A stretch of 8,182 nucleotides of DNA. Source: Flavobacterium psychrophilum (lineage in GTDB: Bacteria; Bacteroidota; Bacteroidia; Flavobacteriales; Flavobacteriaceae). Both the position numbers and the translations under genes were made by a program. Positions 1-4,416 of this stretch are shown here, piece by piece. A model generated the notes under the pieces. That model saw only the letters and a program-made list of their open reading frames with translations, made no database searches and was not told the origin of the DNA. Within the stretch, counting starts at the first letter, position 1; the number at the start of each line of letters is the position of its first letter. Location of the stretch: the NCBI GenBank assembly GCA_945869365.1, contig CAMBOW010000079.1, forward strand, positions 1 to 8,182. Direction: 5' to 3'.

Positions 1-1032
1 GGTGAGTTGTGTGGGAACATCCAAACTGATACCGTAGGCTTGCGCGATAAACAAACTGGCAAATGTCATGTACATCATGCTGCCATCGAGATTAAAGGAA
101 TAACCCAAAGGCAACATAAACGAAACGATGCGGTCTTTTACGCCAAAACGCTCTAACTCTTCCGTCAATTTTGGAAATACGGCTTCGCTGCTGGTCGTAC
201 CAAAAGCAATAATTAACGGGCTTACGATGCGTTTGAGTAAGGTGGTCATTCGCGATTTTAAAAACAGATAACCCACGAGCAAAAGCACAACCCATAAAGT
301 AGAAATTCCCACCATAAAGGAACCAAAAAATTTAGCATAGGTGAGCAATAATTCGCTAAAATCACGCACGGCAAATACACCTGCAATCGCGCCAAATACG
401 CCAATTGGTGCAAACTTCATGACGTAATTCACCATTTTTAAAATAATGTGCGACGTTTTGTCTAAGGCATTTATTACGGGTTTTGAATCTTGTCCAATGG
501 CTGCAGCGGCTAATCCGAAAAAGATGGAGAAAATTACAATCTGTAGAATTTCGTTGGTGGCCATCGCTTCGACGATGCTTTTGGGAATAATGTGCTCCAC
601 GAAATTTTGGGCCGAAAACGAGGTGGTTTTTTCAGTTACTTCGGCAGCAGAAGAAAGATCTACCGCTGCCAAATGCAAGCCAATTCCTGGTTCTAAGACG
701 TTTACCCAAAACAAACCAATGAGCAACGAAATGAAGGATGCGGTAAAAAACCAAGCCATGGCTTTTCCGCCAATTCGACCAACAGATTTGATATCACCCA
801 GTTTGGCGATGCCCACTACCAAAGTGGTAAATACCAAGGGCGCAATAATCATCTGAACCAAGCGAATAAAAAGCGTAGCCAATAATTTGATGTACCCGCT
901 AAATGCGGTAGCCGACGCGGCATCGTACTTGGTATGGACAAAAACACCTATTAGCGCGCCCAATAGCATGGCTAAGAGAATTTGTGTGGTAAGGTTTGAA
1001 AAGAAATTGGTTTTTGTTTTTGGTGAATTCAT
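1..1032 (-). CDS. DctA-like dicarboxylate/amino acid:cation symporter, partial (C-terminus beyond the left edge)
   Basis: Inner-membrane secondary transporter of the DAACS family, which takes up C4-dicarboxylates or acidic amino acids with H+ or Na+. I translated it by hand from ATG at 1032; the frame stays open for 344 codons to the window edge. The family is usually about 400-450 residues, so roughly the last 80-100 are missing. Alternating hydrophobic stretches fit the multi-helix fold. Family landmarks are the helix around residues 55-80 (RLVQMIIAPLVF, then GIAKLGD), the serine-rich re-entrant loop GTTSSEAVFP at 278-287, and the cation/substrate motif NLDGS at 314-318 followed by YMTFASLFIAQA. 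The SSE and NLDGS forms recall bacterial DctA more than GltP, so a dicarboxylate substrate is my inference; glutamate or aspartate remains possible. The start is the first ATG in frame and leads directly into TM1 (LLAMLLGALIGV). It lies 92 bases downstream of aroC on the same strand, and no purine-rich ribosome-binding box precedes it. Confidence 0.93.
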   Translation of the reverse strand, partial: MNSPKTKTNFFSNLTTQILLAMLLGALIGVFVHTKYDAASATAFSGYIKLLATLFIRLVQMIIAPLVFTTLVVGIAKLGDIKSVGRIGGKAMAWFFTASFISLLIGLFWVNVLEPGIGLHLAAVDLSSAAEVTEKTTSFSAQNFVEHIIPKSIVEAMATNEILQIVIFSIFFGLAAAAIGQDSKPVINALDKTSHIILKMVNYVMKFAPIGVFGAIAGVFAVRDFSELLLTYAKFFGSFMVGISTLWVVLLLVGYLFLKSRMTTLLKRIVSPLIIAFGTTSSEAVFPKLTEELERFGVKDRIVSFMLPLGYSFNLDGSMMYMTFASLFIAQAYGISLDVPTQLT

Positions 1033-1053
1033 AAGTTGGTTTAGTTTATTGAC

Positions 1054-1099
1054 TAGCCCCGATTGCAACGGCATCCTTTAGGACCGGTGTTCGGGACTA
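1054..1099 (+). ncRNA. Structured intergenic element, possibly Flavo-1-type RNA
   Basis: Most of the gap between dctA and aroC folds into a compact nested structure. The outer stem pairs TAGCCCCGA (1054-1062) with TCGGGACTA (1091-1099), 8 of 9 positions matching. The inner stem pairs CGG (1069-1071) and TCC (1074-1076) with GGA (1081-1083) and CCG (1084-1086), with a CA bulge and a TTTA loop. The order AGCCCCGAT...CGG.ATCC...CGGGACT resembles an intergenic repeat I recall from many Flavobacteriia genomes, probably the Flavo-1 motif found by comparative genomics, whose function is unknown. A second CGGG at 1116-1119 could compete for the CCCG at 1058-1061. The plus strand is chosen by that resemblance; both flanking genes run on the minus strand. 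It has no U-tract on either strand, so it is a poor terminator. The Flavo-1 assignment rests on memory of the pattern and was not searched. Confidence 0.45.
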
Positions 1100-1105
1100 A
1101 AGATA
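1098..1105 (-). promoter_or_regulatory. Possible -7 box for the DctA-like gene
   Basis: The minus strand reads TATCTTTA here, one mismatch from the Bacteroidota -7 consensus TAnnTTTG. No convincing TTG (-33) box is visible 17-23 bases upstream. If used, transcription would start near 1092, and the leader of about 60 nt would contain the reverse complement of the hairpin element. The symporter could equally be read through from aroC. Weak call. Confidence 0.2.
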
Positions 1106-1124
1106 AAGTGAAAAGCGGGAAATG

Positions 1125-2195
1125 CTACATGGAGTTAGAAATAGCTTGTTGACGCAGCGTAAAATCGGCCAAAACCAAGGCTGCCATAGCTTCGACTATA
1201 GGAACTGCACGCGGAACTACACAGGCATCGTGGCGACCTTTACCCTCGATTGTGGTACTAATTCCTTGATTAGTAATGGTTTGCTGGTCTTGCATGAGCG
1301 TGGCCACTGGCTTAAAAGCTACGCGAAAGTAAATGGGCATGCCGTTGGAAATTCCGCCTTGAATTCCACCTGAATGATTAGTTTGGGTACTTCCGTCTGG
1401 TAAAAAAACGTCGTTGTGTGCACTTCCTTTTTGGGTGGAACCATAAAATCCGCTGCCAATTTCAAAGCCTTTCACAGCATTAATCGACAACATCGCTTTA
1501 CCCAATTCGGCCTGTAATTTATCAAAAACAGGTTCGCCCAATCCGGCGGGAACACCTTGAATTACGCAGCTAATTACTCCACCAACGGTGTTGCCTTCGG
1601 CTTGTATAGATTTGATGTAGGCTTCCATTTTATCTGCCGTTTCGGGATGTGGGCAGCGCACAAGATTAGATTCAACAGATTCCAAATCATATAACTGATA
1701 ATCGGGCTGCAGTGAGATTGGGCCTACAGCAGATACAAAAGCCTGAATGCGAATGGATGGCAAAAGTTGTTTGGCTATGGCCCCAGCCACTACTCTACTG
1801 GCTGTTTCTCGGGCTGAACTCCGGCCACCGCCACGGTGATCGCGAATTCCGTATTTTTTTTCGTAGGTGTAATCTGCATGACTAGGTCGGTATACCTGCG
1901 CCAAATGATCGTAATCGGCTGATTGTTTATTGGTGTTTGGAATCAAAAATGCAAGCGGTGTTCCGGTTGTTTTTCCTTCAAATAAGCCAGACAGAAATTG
2001 TACAGTATCAGCTTCGTTGCGTGGACTGCTAATTTCGGATTGTCCGGGACGTCTTCGGTTGAGCTCGGCTTGTATAGCCTGCATATCGAGTTTAATTCCA
2101 GGTGGAAGTCCATCGAGAATACCTCCGATTGCTTCGCCATGGGATTCGCCAAACGTGCTGAGTTTTAAAAGTGTACCAAAACTATTTCCTGCCAT
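1125..2195 (-). CDS. aroC: Chorismate synthase
   Basis: Last step of the shikimate pathway: 5-enolpyruvylshikimate-3-phosphate to chorismate plus phosphate, using reduced FMN as a catalytic cofactor; cytosolic, active as a tetramer. The 356 residues match the usual family length of about 350-400. All three classical signature regions are present: GESHG at 16-20 (catalytic His19), [15 protein letters not shown] at 120-134 (with the second conserved catalytic His106 in RPSHADYTY just before it), and [19 protein letters not shown] at 320-338. RRRPGQ at 47-52 is also typical of the family. I place the start at 2195 (MAGNSFGTL), which matches the usual family N-terminus. An in-frame ATG at 2213 would add MQHRQI, which is unlike the family. 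The leader ahead of 2195 (ACAAATT) is A-rich with no Shine-Dalgarno box. The gene is divergent from the outer-membrane protein gene and is followed by the symporter. No anomalies. Confidence 0.97.
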   Translation of the reverse strand: MAGNSFGTLLKLSTFGESHGEAIGGILDGLPPGIKLDMQAIQAELNRRRPGQSEISSPRNEADTVQFLSGLFEGKTTGTPLAFLIPNTNKQSADYDHLAQVYRPSHADYTYEKKYGIRDHRGGGRSSARETASRVVAGAIAKQLLPSIRIQAFVSAVGPISLQPDYQLYDLESVESNLVRCPHPETADKMEAYIKSIQAEGNTVGGVISCVIQGVPAGLGEPVFDKLQAELGKAMLSINAVKGFEIGSGFYGSTQKGSAHNDVFLPDGSTQTNHSGGIQGGISNGMPIYFRVAFKPVATLMQDQQTITNQGISTTIEGKGRHDACVVPRAVPIVEAMAALVLADFTLRQQAISNSM

Positions 2196-2214
2196 AATTT
2201 GTCTGTGTTGCAAA

Positions 2215-2222
2215 CAAAAATA
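2215..2222 (-). promoter_or_regulatory. Candidate -7 promoter box for aroC
   Basis: The minus strand reads TATTTTTG, a full match to the Bacteroidota -7 consensus TAnnTTTG. A start about 7 bases on would leave a leader of roughly 13 nt before the ATG at 2195. I see no TTG at the expected -33 spacing, so only half of the promoter is supported. The box touches the left arm of the inverted repeat at 2220-2248. Confidence 0.4.
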
Positions 2223-2248
2223 CTATTTTCAACTTGATAAAATAGTAT
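2220..2248. repeat. Perfect 10-bp inverted repeat in the divergent promoter region (possible operator)
   Basis: ATACTATTTT (2220-2229) is followed after 9 bases by its exact reverse complement AAAATAGTAT (2239-2248). The repeat lies between the divergent aroC and outer-membrane protein genes. It overlaps the candidate aroC -7 box and sits about 17 bases upstream of the candidate -33 box of the other gene. It lies outside both expected transcripts, so a DNA operator for a dimeric regulator fits better than an RNA hairpin. The AT-rich composition makes chance dyads more likely, and no regulator gene is in view. Confidence 0.4.
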
Positions 2249-2264
2249 AGTGTTAAATCAAAAA

Positions 2265-2300
2265 TTTGGGATTTAAAAAAAATGCTTTTCCGTATCTTCG
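2265..2300 (+). promoter_or_regulatory. Candidate promoter of the outer-membrane beta-barrel gene
   Basis: TTTG at 2265-2268 (-33 type) is followed by TATCTTCG at 2293-2300, one base off the Bacteroidota -7 consensus TAnnTTTG. The spacer after TTTG is 24 bases, slightly longer than the usual 17-23. Transcription would begin near 2306 and give a leader of about 20 nt to the ATG at 2327. This supports the start at 2327 over the upstream ATG at 2282, which would lie ahead of the transcript. Confidence 0.4.
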
Positions 2301-2326
2301 TAGGAACATTATTTACACTAGAACTT

Positions 2327-2803
2327 ATGAAAAAATTTATGTATTCATCCCTGTTAATTCTGGGATTATCTGCGGTTGCCACAGCCCAATCAAACCAAAC
2401 TATCGGTTTGCGATTTGGAAGCAACAACGGATTAGGAACCGAAGTTTCCTACCAAAAACCATTAGGAGAGTCCAATCGTTTAGAAGCCAATTTGGGTTGG
2501 CGCTCCAGTGACCATGTCAACGCTATCAAAGTCAATGGCCTGTACCAATGGGTTTGGGACTTAGATGAGAGTATTAATTGGTATGCCGGCGTAGGTGGCG
2601 GTTTATTAAATTGGAGTTATGATTATGCAGGAGCCAAAGACAATGGCATCTTTGTTTATGGTGCTGGAGATATAGGCATCGAATATAACTTTGATTTTCC
2701 ATTGACCATTTCGGCCGATTTTAGACCTGAATTTGGTGCCAAAAATGATTACTACAAAAGCTACAACTCAGATATAGCAATTGCGTTTCGTTACCGATTC
2801 TAA
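2327..2803 (+). CDS. Small secreted outer-membrane beta-barrel protein, function unknown
   Basis: A 158-residue precursor. Residues 1-20 form a clear Sec signal peptide (MKKF, a hydrophobic core LLILGLSAV, then ATA before Gln21), typical of flavobacterial exported proteins cut before Q. The mature ~138 residues show alternating polar/aromatic strands with short turns, e.g. NQTIGLRFGS, LEANLGWRSS, KVNGLYQWVWDL, INWYAGVGGGLL, GDIGIEYNF and LTISADFRPEFG. The C-terminus IAIAFRYRF ends in Phe, the usual recognition signal for insertion by the BAM complex. Size fits an eight-stranded barrel. It resembles a common family of ~160-residue flavobacterial barrel proteins with a YQWVW...WYAGVG core, but I know no specific substrate or role. 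The start at 2327 is chosen because the signal peptide begins there; an ATG at 2282 would put 15 extra residues ahead of it. The gene is monocistronic, divergent from aroC, and ends at a strong terminator. Confidence 0.85.
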   Translation: MKKFMYSSLLILGLSAVATAQSNQTIGLRFGSNNGLGTEVSYQKPLGESNRLEANLGWRSSDHVNAIKVNGLYQWVWDLDESINWYAGVGGGLLNWSYDYAGAKDNGIFVYGAGDIGIEYNFDFPLTISADFRPEFGAKNDYYKSYNSDIAIAFRYRF

Positions 2804-2825
2804 AAGGTAAGTTAAGTTGTTTATT

Positions 2826-2858
2826 AAAAATCCATCAGCGGTTTGTTGATGGATTTTT
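2826..2858. terminator. Bidirectional intrinsic terminator between convergent genes
   Basis: AAAAATCCATCA (2826-2837) and TGATGGATTTTT (2847-2858) form a perfect 12-bp stem around a 9-base loop. The right end is T-rich on the plus strand, and the left A-run gives a U-tract for minus-strand transcripts. It lies 23 bases after the barrel-protein stop and its right arm reaches the stop codon of the converging lipoprotein gene (2858-2860). It probably ends both the plus-strand transcript and the long minus-strand operon. Confidence 0.85.
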
Positions 2859-3283
2859 TATTTAAACCCAATGGGTTTCTTGGAATTGATTTTGAGCACA
2901 GTAAAGGGTGTATAGTAAATATCTTTTTCGGCCTTTAATGCAGTTTTGGGTGCGACTAATTTGGGAGAAACAAAAATACTGTCTTGCGTTTCAGTGAGCT
3001 GTTCAATTGTATATTGATAACCTACTGTTTCTTGTTCGCCAGCATTTAGAATTACAAAATTACTGCCCTTCAAATCGGCTTCGTTTATTTTTTTGTTCAG
3101 CTGCGGATCATTTTGCAGCATCTTGATTTCTTTGGCTTCGGTAAGCAATTCAAAAAACGAAATGCGTGCACCGCCATCGGCTTGTTGCGAAAGCAATTCA
3201 TACAAGGGTTTTGTCCCTTTTTGGGAGCCGCTGCTGCACGAAATGAGCAAGCCCACACAACCAATCAGCAGGAATTTTCTCAT
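2858..3283 (-). CDS. Small lipoprotein with a PrcB-like C-terminal domain
   Basis: A 141-residue protein with a type II (lipoprotein) signal peptide: MRKF, hydrophobic core LLIGCVGLL, and lipobox LISC with the lipidated cysteine at residue 16. The following residues (SSGSQKG) lack the acidic export signal used for surface lipoproteins in Bacteroidota, so it probably faces the periplasm. After a polar stretch, residues 69-141 have the pattern I associate with the PrcB C-terminal domain: ADLKGSNFVILNAG, then GYQYTIEQLTE, DSIFVSPKLVAP and a closing YYTPFTVLKINSKKPIGF. PrcB was named as a subunit of the dentilisin protease complex of Treponema, but most members have no known role and I do not claim a protease link. 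Its ATG overlaps the TGA of bshA by 4 bases (ATGA at 3283-3280), implying translational coupling. It is the last gene of the operon, ending in the bidirectional terminator. Confidence 0.75.
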   Translation of the reverse strand: MRKFLLIGCVGLLISCSSGSQKGTKPLYELLSQQADGGARISFFELLTEAKEIKMLQNDPQLNKKINEADLKGSNFVILNAGEQETVGYQYTIEQLTETQDSIFVSPKLVAPKTALKAEKDIYYTPFTVLKINSKKPIGFK

Positions 3284-4407
3284 CTTTTTTTAAGGTCAAT
3301 AGCGCGTTGGTAAATCGCTTCGTATAATGGCAGAATGTGTTGGATATCAAATTTTTCGGCGGTTTTCAAGGCGTTAGTCTTAAATTCTTGCAAGCGAATC
3401 GGATCTTGTAAAATCTGTAGGGCATTGGCAGCCATTTCGGTTACATTACCCACGTCACTCAAATAACCCGAATAGCCCTCTAAATTCACTTCGGCTAATC
3501 CGCCAGAATTACTAGAAATAACAGGAACTCCGCAGGCCATTGCTTCTAAGGCAGCCAAACCAAAACTTTCGGTTTCTGAAGGCAATAAAAACAAATCCGA
3601 ATGCTGTAAAATCTGATCGATTTCGTTGCTGTTTCCAAAGAAAATTACTTTGTCTGTAATGCCCAATTGTGCACACAACAACTCAGCTTTTTCTTTTTCT
3701 GGACCATCGCCCACCATCATCAATTTGGCGGGAATATGTTGTTGAACGGTATAAAAAATCTGAATCACATCTGGGATGCGTTTCACCGACCTAAAATTAC
3801 TGATGTGTGTGATAATGAGTTCGTCTGTTTGAGCCATCGCCGAACGACAACTTATTTTTTGCGGTATTTTGGCGAGTTCTATAAAATTGGGAATTACTTC
3901 AATTTCCTTGGTCACCGCAAACAATTCCAAGGTGTTATCTTTTAGGCTTTGCGAAACCGAGGTTACAATGTCTGATTTATTGATGCTAAAGGTAACTGCT
4001 GGTTTATAGAACGGATGGTTTCCTACCAAGGTAATGTCGGTGCCGTGCAAGGTGGTCACCATCGGAATATGTATCCCTTCTTCTTTGAGCATTTGTTGCG
4101 CCATATAGCCTGCATAGGCATGTGGAATCGCATAATGTACATGTAGCACTTCTATTTTATAGAGTTTTACCATGTCAACCAATTTGCTTGACAAAGCCAA
4201 CTCATAGGGCTGATATTGAAACAACGGATATTCGGGTACATTTACTTCGTGGTAGTGCACATTGGGGCTCAACAAGGCCAAGCGAACGGGCTGACTATAA
4301 GTAATGAAGTGAATATCGTGTCCTCTGCGTGCCAATTCCAAACCCAATTCGGTGGCAACTACGCCGCTTCCTCCAAAAGTTGGGTAACATACGATGGCTA
4401 TTTTCAT
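3280..4407 (-). CDS. bshA: N-acetyl-alpha-D-glucosaminyl L-malate synthase, first enzyme of bacillithiol synthesis
   Basis: Retaining GT4-family glycosyltransferase of 375 residues, the usual BshA length. It transfers GlcNAc from UDP-GlcNAc to L-malate, giving GlcNAc-malate, which BshB deacetylates and BshC joins to cysteine to make bacillithiol. Features seen: N-terminal MKIAIVCYPTFGGSGVVATE with the GGSG donor/acceptor loop at 12-15, HVHYAIPHA at 89-97, TLHGTDITLVGNHPFYKP at 119-136 (strongly BshA-like), NFRSVKR at 204-210, VGDGPEK at 232-238, and the GT4 EX7E motif at E280-E288 in ESFGLAALEAMACGVPVI. No signal peptide is present, so the enzyme is cytosolic. It begins 9 bases after the NagZ-AmiE stop and overlaps the lipoprotein gene by 4 bases. 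bshB and bshC are not in this window. Bacillithiol synthesis is known in many Bacteroidota as well as Firmicutes. Confidence 0.95.
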   Translation of the reverse strand: MKIAIVCYPTFGGSGVVATELGLELARRGHDIHFITYSQPVRLALLSPNVHYHEVNVPEYPLFQYQPYELALSSKLVDMVKLYKIEVLHVHYAIPHAYAGYMAQQMLKEEGIHIPMVTTLHGTDITLVGNHPFYKPAVTFSINKSDIVTSVSQSLKDNTLELFAVTKEIEVIPNFIELAKIPQKISCRSAMAQTDELIITHISNFRSVKRIPDVIQIFYTVQQHIPAKLMMVGDGPEKEKAELLCAQLGITDKVIFFGNSNEIDQILQHSDLFLLPSETESFGLAALEAMACGVPVISSNSGGLAEVNLEGYSGYLSDVGNVTEMAANALQILQDPIRLQEFKTNALKTAEKFDIQHILPLYEAIYQRAIDLKKR

Positions 4408-4416
4408 GAGATGGGA

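Noticed and set aside
446..856. 136-codon plus-strand open frame
   Set aside because: It lies wholly antisense to the DctA-like symporter, whose frame and motifs are clear; the translation has no recognisable family pattern.
1054..1099. Intrinsic terminator of aroC
   Set aside because: The hairpin has bulges and lacks a U-tract on the minus strand, so it does not look like a standard terminator.
1943..2152. Minus-strand 69-codon open frame, and a plus-strand frame at 1930-2250
   Set aside because: Both are shadows of aroC in other frames; aroC has full family signatures through this stretch.
2196..2213. Upstream ATG extending AroC by MQHRQI
   Set aside because: Chorismate synthases of this group begin MAGNS/T-x-G; the extension is not typical and would run close to the -7 box.
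2282..2326. Upstream ATG extending the barrel protein by 15 residues
   Set aside because: The signal peptide begins at the ATG at 2327, and the candidate promoter -7 box (2293-2300) lies inside the extension.
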